NCBI RefSeq assembly: GCF_001984125.1
Contig: NZ_MTQL01000004.1
Coordinates: 1-64,000 of the forward strand
Source: Leifsonia sp. ALI-44-B
Lineage (GTDB): Bacteria; Actinomycetota; Actinomycetes; Actinomycetales; Microbacteriaceae
Direction of reading: 5' to 3'
Length of the DNA: 64,000 nt
The position numbers and the translations under genes were made by a program. A model generated the notes under the pieces. The model searched no databases. It worked only from the letters and a program-made list of their open reading frames with translations, and was not told the DNA's origin. Positions 17,115 to 25,601 of the stretch are shown here, in pieces (within the stretch, counting starts at the first letter, position 1; each line of letters opens with the position of its first letter).

Positions 17115-18650
17115 ATGACCGAGACCGATACCGCCACGCGCGTCGAGTCCGACTCGCTCGGCAGCATGCAGATCCCGGCCGACGTCTACTGGGGCATCCA
17201 CACGGCCCGCGCGCTCGACAACTTCCCGATCTCGAAGCGGCCCATCTCGGTCTATCCCGACCTCATCGTGGGCCTCGCTTGCGTCAAGCAGGCGGCCGCG
17301 CGCGCCAACGTCGAGCTCGGTTCGCTCGATGCCGACAAGGGCGAGCTCATCGACCGCGCCTGCCAAGAGGTCATCGAGGGCCGCTTCCACGACCAGTTCG
17401 TCGTGGGCGTCATCCAGGGCGGCGCCGGCACGTCGACCAACATGAATGCCAACGAGGTCATCACCAACATCGCGCTCGAGCTGGCGGGCCGCGAGAAGGG
17501 CGACTACGCCTTCCTCTCGCCGATCGACCACACCAACCGCTCGCAGTCCACCAACGACACCTACCCCACGGCCATCAAGATCGGTTTGGCGCTGTCGCTG
17601 CGCACGCTCCTCACCGAACTCGAGCTGTTGCGCCGCTCCTTCTCGGTCAAGGCCGACGAGTTCCGCCACGTGTTGAAGGTCGGGCGCACGCAGCTGCAAG
17701 ACGCCGTGCCCATGACTCTCGGGCAAGAGTTCCACGGCTTCGCGACCACCCTGGGCGAAGACCACGAGCGGCTCGGCGAGACCACGTGGCTGCTGGCCGA
17801 GGTCAACCTCGGGGCCACGGCCATCGGCACGGGCATCACTGCCGACCCGCGTTACGCGTCCACCGTCATCCGCCACCTCAACGAGATCACGGGCCTCACG
17901 CTCGAGACCGCGCCCGACCTCGTCGAGTCGACGAGCGACGCGGGCGCGTTCATGTCGTTCAGCGGCACGCTCAAGCGCTCGGCCATCAAGCTGTCCAAGA
18001 TCTGCAACGACCTGCGCCTGCTGTCCTCGGGCCCGCAGGCCGGCTTCGGCGAGATCAACCTGCCGGCCAAGCAGGCGGGTTCGTCGATCATGCCGGGCAA
18101 GGTCAACCCCGTCATCCCCGAGGTCGTCAACCAGGTCGCGTTCTCGGTCGTCGGCGCCGACATGACCGTCACGATGGCGGCCGAGGCCGGTCAACTGCAG
18201 CTCAACGCGTTCGAGCCCGTCATCGCGCATTCGCTCTTCCAGTCCATCACGTGGATGGCGGGGGCCTGCCACACCCTGCGCGTCAACTGCATCGACGGCA
18301 TCACGGCCAACCACGAGCGCCTCGAGACCATGGTGGGTTCGTCGGTGGGCGTCATCACGGCCCTCACGCCCTACATCGGCTACACGGCCGCCGCGGCCCT
18401 CGCCAAGACGGCCCTGCTCACGGGTCGCAACATCGCCGACCTCGTCGTCGAGTCGAAGCTCATGTCGCGCGAAGAGGTCACCAAGCAGCTGTCACCGGCG
18501 CGCCTGTCGGGCCTCGAGGTCATCACGACCGCCATCCCCGTCATCGACGGCAGCGCGGCGAGCGAAAAGGCCTCGACGCAGGCGCACTCAGATCATGCGG
18601 CAATGGGTGGTGAGTTCGCCGATACCCTCGACGGACACGGTGACCGTTGA
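17115..18650 (+). CDS. aspA: Aspartate ammonia-lyase
   Basis: 511 aa, fumarase/aspartase superfamily; deaminates L-aspartate to fumarate and ammonia. Seen are TNMNANEVITN, HTNRSQSTNDTYPTA, VGRTQLQDAVPMTLGQEF, and the flexible catalytic loop signature GSSIMPGKVNPVIPE. ATG 17115 is chosen for its AGGAGG 5 nt upstream. The protein runs ~30 residues past the usual aspartase end (E. coli 478 aa). The last 21 codons, stop included, overlap the convergent FAH-family gene by 63 nt, so the acidic/His-rich tail (STQAHSDHAAMGGEFADTLD) is dual-coding DNA. Confidence 0.95.
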   Translation: MTETDTATRVESDSLGSMQIPADVYWGIHTARALDNFPISKRPISVYPDLIVGLACVKQAAARANVELGSLDADKGELIDRACQEVIEGRFHDQFVVGVIQGGAGTSTNMNANEVITNIALELAGREKGDYAFLSPIDHTNRSQSTNDTYPTAIKIGLALSLRTLLTELELLRRSFSVKADEFRHVLKVGRTQLQDAVPMTLGQEFHGFATTLGEDHERLGETTWLLAEVNLGATAIGTGITADPRYASTVIRHLNEITGLTLETAPDLVESTSDAGAFMSFSGTLKRSAIKLSKICNDLRLLSSGPQAGFGEINLPAKQAGSSIMPGKVNPVIPEVVNQVAFSVVGADMTVTMAAEAGQLQLNAFEPVIAHSLFQSITWMAGACHTLRVNCIDGITANHERLETMVGSSVGVITALTPYIGYTAAAALAKTALLTGRNIADLVVESKLMSREEVTKQLSPARLSGLEVITTAIPVIDGSAASEKASTQAHSDHAAMGGEFADTLDGHGDR

Positions 18651-19466
18651 CCGGTCCCGCAGAAACACCTGGGGGTCGCGGCTATAACCCGCGCCCCCGG
18701 GGCTGCCCGTCGAGATGAGGGTGCCCGGCAGCAGCGTGATCGAGCGAGAGATCTGCTCGATCAAGACGGCCACGCTCCGCACCATGTGCGACGTGTCCGA
18801 GTCCTGCATCACGTGACCGTCGAGCACCGTGCCGACGTGCAGGTTCTGCGGGTCGGCGATCTCGTCACGCGTGACGACGAGCGGCCCGGTCGGCGTGAAA
18901 CCGTCGAAGCTCTTGCACCTCGTCCACTGCGCCTCGGAATACTGGATGTCGCGCGCCGTGATGTCGTTCACCACCGTGTAGCCGAACACGTAGTCGAGCG
19001 CGTCCTCGCGGCTCACGTTCTTCGCCGGCCTGCCGATGATCACGCCGAGCTCGGCCTCGTAGTCGATCGACTCCGACAGGCTGCGCGGCCACGTCGTCGT
19101 GCCGCCGTGCCCCGCCAACGAGTTCGTCCACAACGAGAACAGCGTGGGGGAGTTGTCGGTCTTCAGGTTGAGCTCGCTCGAATGCGCCGCATAGTTGAGA
19201 CCCACGGCGATGACCTGCGGCGGGCGCAGAACCGCGGAGGCGTGCGTGAAGCCGCTCAGCGGATAGACCCGATCGTGCTGCCATCCGACCGCCTCGACGG
19301 CCGCGCGGATGCGAGCGTCTTCGGAGTCGCCACGCTCGATGAGCTGCTGCAGATCGACGGGGGAATCCTCGACCAGATCCTCGACGTATTGGACGAGGTC
19401 GTCGTGTCGCACCACCAGCCTCGTCGTCTCGGAACGGTCGTCGGCAATGAGATGGGCGTACTTCAC
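18588..19466 (-). CDS. Fumarylacetoacetate hydrolase family protein
   Basis: 292 aa. The C-terminal two thirds form the FAH fold: VIAVGLNYAAHSSEL, the metal ligands in IDYEAELGVIIG, VFGYTVVNDITARDIQ, CKSFDGFTPTGPLVV, and the GTLISTGSPGGAGYSR loop. Family members hydrolyse or isomerise ring-cleavage products, or act as oxaloacetate decarboxylase or acylpyruvase; the substrate cannot be chosen here. The GTG start sits 6 nt after TAGCCT (minus strand), a leaderless arrangement. The 3' end overlaps aspA by 63 nt. Confidence 0.92.
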   Translation of the reverse strand: MKYAHLIADDRSETTRLVVRHDDLVQYVEDLVEDSPVDLQQLIERGDSEDARIRAAVEAVGWQHDRVYPLSGFTHASAVLRPPQVIAVGLNYAAHSSELNLKTDNSPTLFSLWTNSLAGHGGTTTWPRSLSESIDYEAELGVIIGRPAKNVSREDALDYVFGYTVVNDITARDIQYSEAQWTRCKSFDGFTPTGPLVVTRDEIADPQNLHVGTVLDGHVMQDSDTSHMVRSVAVLIEQISRSITLLPGTLISTGSPGGAGYSRDPQVFLRDRSTVTVSVEGIGELTTHCRMI

Positions 19467-19549
19467 CCCTTCAGGCTATCGGGTCGGATGACCCCCGTTC
19501 GGGTTTTGTGCGATTCGTTCACCCAGGCTGGAGCGCTTATTCTAGGTCG

Positions 19550-21052
19550 ATGACGTACCCGACCCCGGGCGACGACCCGAACTCGTCGCACGGCCGGTTG
19601 CCCTCCGGCCCACCCATCCTCAACGCGCCCCCGGGCGCGCCTTCCGCCCCGAACAGCGCCCAGCCCGAGCAGCAGCATGCCTACGCGTCGCCCGATCGCT
19701 CGAGCCAGCAGGCGCCGCTCGCCCCGCAGGAACCGCCGCTCACACCGCGCGATCCCTACGCCACCGACGGGCGTGTCCCGGGCCCCGGTGCGCAAAACGG
19801 ACCCGCCTCCGCCCCCAATTCGGGGCGTTATTTCCCTCCGCAGCCCGTCTATGGCGGCCCCGGATTTACTCAGCCGGCGCGCGACGCTCAGCCGCAATAC
19901 GCGCAGCCGGCCAAGGCGCCCTATTTCGTGCAGCCCGTCTGGTCGCAGCGCGTCAAACCGTCCTCCGTCATGGCCGTTCTCGCGCTCTCAGCGATAGCCG
20001 TGCTCGGCCTGCTGCTCGGCGGGCTCATCATTTACTTCGTGTCGCAGCTCGGCGCCATGGCCGTCGGGCTCTCGTTCTTCGGCGCGCTCATCCCGCTCGC
20101 CGTGGTGCTCGCGGCCGTCGCCTGGGTCGACCGCTGGGAACCCGAGCCCCGTCTCGCCCTCGTCTTCTCGTTCCTGTGGGGAGCGGCGGCCGCCGCATCC
20201 ATGGCCCTGCTGGTCGGCCTCGGGGTCGAGGTCGCCGCCTATCTGGCCACGGGTTCCGGGCCGGGGGCGTTCTTCTCGGCGGCCATCCAGGCGCCCATCG
20301 TCGAAGAAACCGCCAAGGGTCTCGGCATCCTCATCGTCTTCTATGCCGCGCGCCGCCACTTCGACGGCCCGCTCGACGGCATGGTCTATGCGGCCGTCAT
20401 CGCCGCCGGGTTCGCCTTCACCGAGAACATCCTCTATTTCGCGCAGGCACTGTGGGATGGCGGCTTCAGCGGTTTGAGCGTCACCTTCGTACTGCGCGCC
20501 GTGCTCTCGCCGTTCGCGCACGTCATGTTCACCACCATGACGGGTCTCGCCCTCGGTTTCGCCGCCCGACGTTCCACCTCTCTCGGCGCTCTGCTCTACT
20601 TCCTGGTCGGCCTCGTGCCGGCCATTTTGCTGCACGCCCTCTGGAACGGTGCGCTCTTCTTCATCGACTCGCTCGGCAGCTACATCGTCTACTACCTGCT
20701 CGTGCAGGTGCCGCTCTTCGCGGGCGCGGTGACGCTCACGGTGCTCGTGCGCCGGCACGAGATCAAGCTGACGCAGGCGCGCCTGAACGAATATGCGGCA
20801 GCCGGCTGGTTCACGCCCGCCGAGGTCACGATGCTGGCCACCTGGTCGGGTCGCCGTCGTGCCCGCGCGTGGGCGGCGACGCTTCCGGGCGACAAGGGCA
20901 AGGTCATGCGCCAGTTCGCGCGCGACGCCACACGCCTCGCCTACACGCGCCAGCGCATCATCACGGGCCGCAACCACCTGGTCAACCGCCGCACCGAACA
21001 AGAGCTCCTCGCCGCGGTCACGACCGACCGCGCAGTCCTCCTCGGCCCCTAG
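19550..21052 (+). CDS. PrsW-family intramembrane metalloprotease
   Basis: 500 aa. Residues 1-130 are a Pro/Ser/Gln-rich cytosolic region. Then come about nine hydrophobic segments carrying the family's putative metal-binding elements: IVEETAKGLGIL, YAAVIAAGFAFTENILYF and SPFAHVMFTTMTGLALG. PrsW-type proteases of Bacillus cleave anti-sigma factors; no sigma/anti-sigma pair is visible nearby, so the target is unknown. The C-terminal ~110 residues are soluble and basic. TATTCT, 6 nt, ATG supports this start. Confidence 0.9.
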   Translation: MTYPTPGDDPNSSHGRLPSGPPILNAPPGAPSAPNSAQPEQQHAYASPDRSSQQAPLAPQEPPLTPRDPYATDGRVPGPGAQNGPASAPNSGRYFPPQPVYGGPGFTQPARDAQPQYAQPAKAPYFVQPVWSQRVKPSSVMAVLALSAIAVLGLLLGGLIIYFVSQLGAMAVGLSFFGALIPLAVVLAAVAWVDRWEPEPRLALVFSFLWGAAAAASMALLVGLGVEVAAYLATGSGPGAFFSAAIQAPIVEETAKGLGILIVFYAARRHFDGPLDGMVYAAVIAAGFAFTENILYFAQALWDGGFSGLSVTFVLRAVLSPFAHVMFTTMTGLALGFAARRSTSLGALLYFLVGLVPAILLHALWNGALFFIDSLGSYIVYYLLVQVPLFAGAVTLTVLVRRHEIKLTQARLNEYAAAGWFTPAEVTMLATWSGRRRARAWAATLPGDKGKVMRQFARDATRLAYTRQRIITGRNHLVNRRTEQELLAAVTTDRAVLLGP

Positions 21053-21379
21053 CCAACCCCGCCGCACAGGCCCTGAGGCTCGGAGCCACAGACAAGCGGC
21101 GTGGTCGCGTCACACGGCGCACAAGCCCGGTCGCGCCCGGCACCCAAACCAACCGGCCCGGCTCACCCACCCTCGCGAGGCAGATCGTGGGCAAATACAG
21201 ACTCATCGCCCGGTGCAGCGGCAATGCCTGCGAGTCTCCCGGGCGACGAGTTATGTTCTCAGGATGCTCCCGTCCGCCCATAATTGCAACACTTTTTTGC
21301 CGACCGGATGACGCGCCACACGGCCTTCCCACCCCGCCCCGTTTTTGACTCCCGAGCCCCGCTCGGCTTGGATGGAACC
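21053..21379. other. Intergenic gap of 327 bp
   Basis: No coding potential, hairpin terminator or repeat stands out. Only a weak TTGGAT box 6 nt before the FKBP start (21368-21373) hints at a leaderless promoter. Confidence 0.5.
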
Positions 21380-21754
21380 ATGACTGATTCTGCGAAGAGC
21401 AAGCCCGAGATCGAAGCCCCCTCCGGCCCCGCGCCCGAGACCCTCGAGGTCGTCGACCTCATCATCGGCGAAGGTGACGAGGCGGCCGCGTCCTCGACCG
21501 TCGACGTGCACTACCTGGGCGTTGCCTACGACTCCGGCGAGGAGTTCGACTCCTCGTGGAGCCGCGGCCAGTCCATCAACTTCCCCCTGCGCAACCTCAT
21601 CGCCGGCTGGCAGGAAGGCATCCCCGGCATGAAGGTCGGCGGTCGCCGCCAGCTGACGGTTCCGCCGCACCTGGCTTACGGCCCGGCCGGCGGGGGACAC
21701 CCGCTCTCGGGCGAGACCCTCATCTTCGTCATCGACCTGTTGGGTGTGAAGTAA
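21380..21754 (+). CDS. FKBP-type peptidyl-prolyl cis-trans isomerase
   Basis: 124 aa single-domain cytosolic FKBP. Motifs are VDVHYLGVAYDSGEEFDSSW, GQSINFPLRNLIAGWQEGIPGMKVGGRR and LTVPPHLAYGPAGGGHPLSGETLIFVIDLLGV. There is no signal peptide. ATG 21380 gives the usual short acidic N terminus; the frame extends upstream but without an SD. The apt gene follows 3 nt after the stop codon, so the two may be cotranscribed. Confidence 0.95.
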   Translation: MTDSAKSKPEIEAPSGPAPETLEVVDLIIGEGDEAAASSTVDVHYLGVAYDSGEEFDSSWSRGQSINFPLRNLIAGWQEGIPGMKVGGRRQLTVPPHLAYGPAGGGHPLSGETLIFVIDLLGVK

Positions 21755-21757
21755 CCC

Positions 21758-22279
21758 TTGACCGTCGAAGAGATGGTGCTCTCGCTGAGTGACACCATCC
21801 CGGACTTCCCGAAACCGGGAATCCTGTTCCGCGATCTGACCCCCGTGTTCGCCGATGCCGACGCCTTCCGCGCGGTCATCGACGACCTGGCGGGTCGCTT
21901 CGCGGGGCGGTATGACGCGGTGGCGGGCGTCGAGGCGCGCGGCTTCTTGCTGGCCTCGGCGTTGGCGTATGCATCCCACACGCCGTTGGCCATCGTGCGC
22001 AAGGCCGGCAAGCTTCCGGGCGAGGTGCTGAGCGAGGACTACGGCCTCGAATACGGCGCCGCCACGCTCGAGATCCGCCCCGGTCAGCTGCCGCAGGGCT
22101 CGCGCGTGCTGATCCTCGACGATGTGCTCGCGACGGGCGGGTCGTCGAACGCGGCAGCCACGCTCATCGAGCGCGCGGGTTACGTCGTCGCGGGCATCGG
22201 CCTGGTGCTCGAGCTCGACGGTCTCGGCGGGCGCCAGGTGCTCTCCGACTACGACGTCTACTCGATCGTCGCCGAATAG
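21758..22279 (+). CDS. apt: Adenine phosphoribosyltransferase
   Basis: 173 aa. Converts adenine + PRPP to AMP (purine salvage). Motifs are IPDFPKPGILFRDLTPV, GVEARGFLLASALAY, and the PRPP loop VLILDDVLATGGSSNAA. The start is taken as TTG 21758; ATG 21773 is the alternative and would remove five residues. It is close behind the FKBP gene and ends before a strong terminator. Confidence 0.94.
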   Translation: MTVEEMVLSLSDTIPDFPKPGILFRDLTPVFADADAFRAVIDDLAGRFAGRYDAVAGVEARGFLLASALAYASHTPLAIVRKAGKLPGEVLSEDYGLEYGAATLEIRPGQLPQGSRVLILDDVLATGGSSNAAATLIERAGYVVAGIGLVLELDGLGGRQVLSDYDVYSIVAE

Positions 22280-22321
22280 CCCGCAGCCGGGCGACGAGCA
22301 CGGCACAGACGCACCACATCA

Positions 22322-22354
22322 GAAACGCGCCGCCCCCGAGGGACGGCGCGTTTC
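22322..22354. terminator. Terminator downstream of apt
   Basis: GAAACGCGCCG and CGGCGCGTTTC form an 11-bp stem, with A/T-rich ends serving both converging genes. Confidence 0.8.
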
Positions 22355-22386
22355 GTGTGTCACGACGCTAAGAGGAACGTGAGTGG

Positions 22387-22794
22387 TCAGACGAGACCGG
22401 GGTTCAGCCATCCGACGATGTAAAGGATGACGGTGATGAGCGGCAACGTGCCCTGCACGATGGCGGGCTTGATGCGGCCGGGGCCAGTGGTAGTCAAGAC
22501 GATCGCGGCGGCCAGCATGGATGCGACGGAGAACAACCCGATCGCGAAGCCTGCCTGCTGCACGCCCACGCCGTAGAGGATGCCGCCGAGCAGGGCGCCG
22601 ACCGCGAGGAAGAGGTTGTAATACCCCTGGTTGTACATGAGCGCCTTGACGGCGGGCTGGTCGGCCTCCTCCTGCGACGACAGGCCGAAGCGGCGCCAGA
22701 CCGTCGGCCGGGAGAACGCGTAGGACTCCCAATAGAAGATGACGATGTGCAGAACGGCCGAGAGCGTCGCCGCGATAGTTACCAGGATCACCAT
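22387..22794 (-). CDS. DUF1304 family membrane protein
   Basis: 135 aa with four hydrophobic segments and the family's conserved features: HIVIFYWESYAFSRPTVWRRFGL near the N terminus, then VKALMYNQGYYNLFLAVGALLG, and a final VILYIVGWLNPGL. Function unknown. ATG 22794 is preferred to more upstream starts because it is the family's usual beginning and lies 6 nt after a minus-strand TACGCT box (leaderless). Confidence 0.88.
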   Translation of the reverse strand: MVILVTIAATLSAVLHIVIFYWESYAFSRPTVWRRFGLSSQEEADQPAVKALMYNQGYYNLFLAVGALLGGILYGVGVQQAGFAIGLFSVASMLAAAIVLTTTGPGRIKPAIVQGTLPLITVILYIVGWLNPGLV

Positions 22795-22913
22795 GACCCG
22801 AGCGTAGGACGCCGGGGTGCCCCGCGCCGGCACGCCGCGCCGCTCTCATTTCGGCCGATCCGGGAATGGAGCAGCCTCCGGCGCGTTGTCTCTACGGTGA
22901 GAAAGGATGTGCG

Positions 22914-23963
22914 TTGAAACTCTCCGTACTCGACTTGGTGCCCGTTCGCACCGATCAAAACTCCTCAGAGGCGATCGCCGCGTCGATCGGGCTGGCTCAG
23001 GCCGCCGACCGCCTGGGGTACACCCGCTACTGGGTGGCCGAACACCACAACATGGCGTCGGTCGCCTCGACAAACCCGCCCATCATCATCGCGATCCTGG
23101 CATCGCGCACCGAGCGCATCCGCGTGGGATCGGGCGGCGTCATGCTGCCCAACCACGCGCCGCTCGTCGTCGCCGAGCAGTTCGCGGCCCTCGAGGCCGT
23201 TGCCCCGGGCCGCATCGACCTGGCCCTCGGCCGCGCCCCCGGCAGCGATCCCGTCGTCACGGCCGTGCTCAACCGCTCGGGTGCCACGTCCGACGTCAAC
23301 GCGTTCCCCAACTCGGTCGGCGACATCATCGCGCTGCTCTCGCCCGAGGGTGCCACGGTGCGCCTGACGTCCGGCCAGGAATACGGCCTCAAGGCCACGC
23401 CGCGCGCCACGAGCGTTCCGGATGTCTGGCTGCTGGGTTCGAGCGACTACTCGGCGCAGCTGGCCGCCTCCCTGGGCCTGCCCTACGTGTTCGCGCACCA
23501 CTTCAGCGGCGAGGGCACCGAACGCGCGCTCGACCTCTACCGCTCGCAGTTCCGCCCGTCCGAGTTCCTCGAGGCGCCCCGCACCTTCTTGACCGCCAAC
23601 GTGGTCGCCGCCGACACGGTCGACGAGGCCGCTCTCCTCGCGCTGCCGCAGATGCAACAGATGGCCCGCCTGCGCACCAACGATCCGCTGGGCGCCCTGC
23701 TCACGGTGGAGGAGGCGCTCGCCGCCGACGTCACCGACCTGCAGAAGGAGTTCGTCGAGCGCATGCGTGGCACCTGGATCATCGACGACGGCGCCGGTGC
23801 GGCCGCGCGCCTGCGCCAGCTGGGCGAGCGTTTCGGTGTCGACGAGGTCATGGTCTCGCCGGGCGCCTCGGCCCGCCGGGGCACCGCTCCGGATGCCGCA
23901 CCCGCCCGTATCCGCACGCTCGAGCTGCTGGCCGAGCACCTGCTCACGAGCGACGCGGCTTAA
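22914..23963 (+). CDS. LLM-class flavin-dependent oxidoreductase
   Basis: 349 aa luciferase-like monooxygenase with an F420/FMN TIM-barrel fold. Seen are LSVLDLVPVRTDQNSSEAI, YTRYWVAEHHNMASVASTNP (the conserved AEHH of the alkanal monooxygenase-like subgroup), RIRVGSGGVMLPNHAPLVVAEQFAAL and DLALGRAPGSDP. The start is TTG 22914, set by GAAAGGA 6 nt upstream; a longer frame from 22866 has no SD. The substrate is unknown. Confidence 0.92.
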   Translation: MKLSVLDLVPVRTDQNSSEAIAASIGLAQAADRLGYTRYWVAEHHNMASVASTNPPIIIAILASRTERIRVGSGGVMLPNHAPLVVAEQFAALEAVAPGRIDLALGRAPGSDPVVTAVLNRSGATSDVNAFPNSVGDIIALLSPEGATVRLTSGQEYGLKATPRATSVPDVWLLGSSDYSAQLAASLGLPYVFAHHFSGEGTERALDLYRSQFRPSEFLEAPRTFLTANVVAADTVDEAALLALPQMQQMARLRTNDPLGALLTVEEALAADVTDLQKEFVERMRGTWIIDDGAGAAARLRQLGERFGVDEVMVSPGASARRGTAPDAAPARIRTLELLAEHLLTSDAA

Positions 23964-23984
23964 GCCTCAGCGCCGATCGAGCAC

Positions 23985-24020
23985 GAAGAAGGGCCCCGGA
24001 TGATTCCGGGGCCCTTCTTC
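23985..24020. terminator. Strong bidirectional terminator
   Basis: A perfect 16-bp stem GAAGAAGGGCCCCGGA / TCCGGGGCCCTTCTTC with a 4-nt loop, between convergent genes. Confidence 0.92.
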
Positions 24021-24067
24021 TGTGTCCGACGCTCCTCTTCGACGGGGAGTGCTCGGTGACCGGCTGG

Positions 24068-24883
24068 CTAGAACCCGCCGAAGTCCCCACCACCGAAGTC
24101 TCCGCCGCCACCGAAGTCACCGAAGCCGCCTCCGCCGAAGTCTCCGCCGCCGTCGGCCGAGATCGTGTCGGCACCGGGGTCGCCGCCCGCGTCGGATCCG
24201 GCACCCGAATCGGCTCCGGCATCCTGCGAGCCATCGCCCGAGCCGTCCTGCGAGCCGTCGCCCGAGCCGTCGCCCGAGCCGTCACCCGACGCGTCGTTGC
24301 CACCCATGTCGTTGGGCAGGAACGCCGACATGAGCGCGGACGCCACGAAGAAGCCGGCCACGGTGCCCATCAACGAACCGGCGAACATGCTGCCCATGCC
24401 GGGCCCGCCGCGACCGCCCTGGTTCGAGAACGAACGCTCGAGCGTGCCGGGCTGGCGCATTTCGGACCGCGTCGCCGACGACGCAAGAGCCGCGGGGGAG
24501 TCGTCGCGCGGGGCGTCGCCCTGGGGCGCGTTCTGGCTGAGCTCCTGGAACACCTGCTGGCGTTGTTCGGGGGTCAGCTTGCCGAACGCCTCGCGGTGAA
24601 CCTCTTCGATCTGCTCGGGGGGAGCCGTGCGCAGCAGGTAGCGGTAACGCTCGATGGCGATCTCGTCCTCGCTGCGCGGCTGGCCGTTGGCTCCGGCACC
24701 CTGCTGCCCGGGGTTCTGCTGCTGGCCGGCGCCCTGCTGTGGGTAACCACCCTGCGGCTGGTCGTAGGACTGCTGCCCGTAGCGGTACTGCCCCTGGCCG
24801 TACTGCCCGCCGGGGTTCTGCTGATTCTGCGGGTTCTGCTGGTTCGGTTCTTCGCGTCCGAGAAGTCGGTCGAGGAATCCCAT
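24068..24883 (-). CDS. Low-complexity protein of the type often labelled 'cation-transporting ATPase' (no ATPase motifs)
   Basis: 271 aa in blocks. The N-terminal MGFLDRLLGRE may be an amphipathic membrane anchor. A Gln/Asn/Gly/Tyr-rich stretch (~15-65) follows, then a conserved-looking core RYRYLLRTAPPEQIEEVHRE with LTPEQRQQVFQELS (~80-115). A Gly/Ala hydrophobic segment (SLMGTVAGFFVASALMSAFL) follows. The tail consists of SGDGSGDGSQ repeats and ends in FGGGG/FGDFGGGG. Homologous actinobacterial proteins carry the ATPase label by annotation drift; I see no Walker or P-type motif. Function unknown. Confidence 0.8.
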   Translation of the reverse strand: MGFLDRLLGREEPNQQNPQNQQNPGGQYGQGQYRYGQQSYDQPQGGYPQQGAGQQQNPGQQGAGANGQPRSEDEIAIERYRYLLRTAPPEQIEEVHREAFGKLTPEQRQQVFQELSQNAPQGDAPRDDSPAALASSATRSEMRQPGTLERSFSNQGGRGGPGMGSMFAGSLMGTVAGFFVASALMSAFLPNDMGGNDASGDGSGDGSGDGSQDGSGDGSQDAGADSGAGSDAGGDPGADTISADGGGDFGGGGFGDFGGGGDFGGGDFGGF

Positions 24884-24992
24884 GTCGGTGGCCCTTCAGC
24901 TATGAACGAGGTATGTTCACCCGAGCCTAGGCACGCGGCATCCCGGATGTCTGTGCCCCCACTGTGAGAGCACTGGCAGCGCCCAGCCTCTG

Positions 24993-25090
24993 ATAGACTC
25001 GCTCAGTTGCCGTCTGAACGGCCGCGGATAAAGAGAGCCACAGCATCCCGCTGGTAGGCACCGCGCAACGAGAGAAAGGGGATCGGCTCT
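24993..25090 (+). promoter_or_regulatory. rpsO promoter and leader
   Basis: TGATAGACT provides an extended -10 (TAGACT at 24993-24998), giving a ~85-nt leader before AAAGGGG and ATG 25091. In many bacteria S15 binds its own leader to repress translation. The leader is GC-rich and could fold, but I cannot identify the S15 site with certainty. Confidence 0.45.
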
Positions 25091-25360
25091 ATGGCACTTA
25101 ATGGAGGAGCTAAGAAGGCGATCATCGAAGAATATGCGACCCACCCTGGCGACACCGGTTCCCCCGAGGTTCAGGTAGCCATCATGAGCGCTCGAATCAA
25201 GGAATTGACCGAGCACCTCAAGGAGCACAAGCACGACCACCACTCGCGTCGTGGCCTGCTTCTGCTGGTTGGTCAGCGCCGTCGTCTGCTCGGCTACCTC
25301 GCCGACGTCGACATCGCCCGCTACCGTACGCTCATCGAGCGTCTCGGACTGCGCCGCTAA
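25091..25360 (+). CDS. rpsO: 30S ribosomal protein S15
   Basis: 89 aa, full length. The sequence is highly conserved: [25 protein letters not shown], then [22 protein letters not shown] and [13 protein letters not shown]. It binds the central domain of 16S rRNA early in small-subunit assembly. In most bacteria pnp follows directly; here an acyltransferase gene on the other strand lies between them. Confidence 0.99.
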   Translation: MALNGGAKKAIIEEYATHPGDTGSPEVQVAIMSARIKELTEHLKEHKHDHHSRRGLLLLVGQRRRLLGYLADVDIARYRTLIERLGLRR

Positions 25361-25418
25361 TTCTCGCAAGAGAACGAAGGCACAGCGGGTCTCTTCGCTG
25401 AGACCGCGATCTTCTTCG

Positions 25419-25452
25419 CGAATGGCCGTCACCTTCGGGTGGCGGCCATTCG
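25419..25452. terminator. Terminator downstream of rpsO
   Basis: CGAATGGCCGTCAC pairs with GTGGCGGCCATTCG (one wobble) around a CTTCGG loop, a very stable hairpin. Confidence 0.75.
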
Positions 25453-25601
25453 TCGTTTCCGCCGCTGGTCCGCAGTGCGCGGCAACTCGCCGCTTGCGGG
25501 GTCGTCGGTCCCCGGCGAGCGGCATCGTGACGCCCCCCGCCTCACAGCCCATGCCGACCCCGCCCCATGCCGACCCGCCCCATGCCCCTCACGACACCGG
25601 G

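Noticed and set aside
25545-25585. Imperfect CCCATGCCGACCC repeats after rpsO as an attachment site or insertion scar.
   Set aside because: Only about two short imperfect copies, no integrase or transposase nearby and no target duplication.
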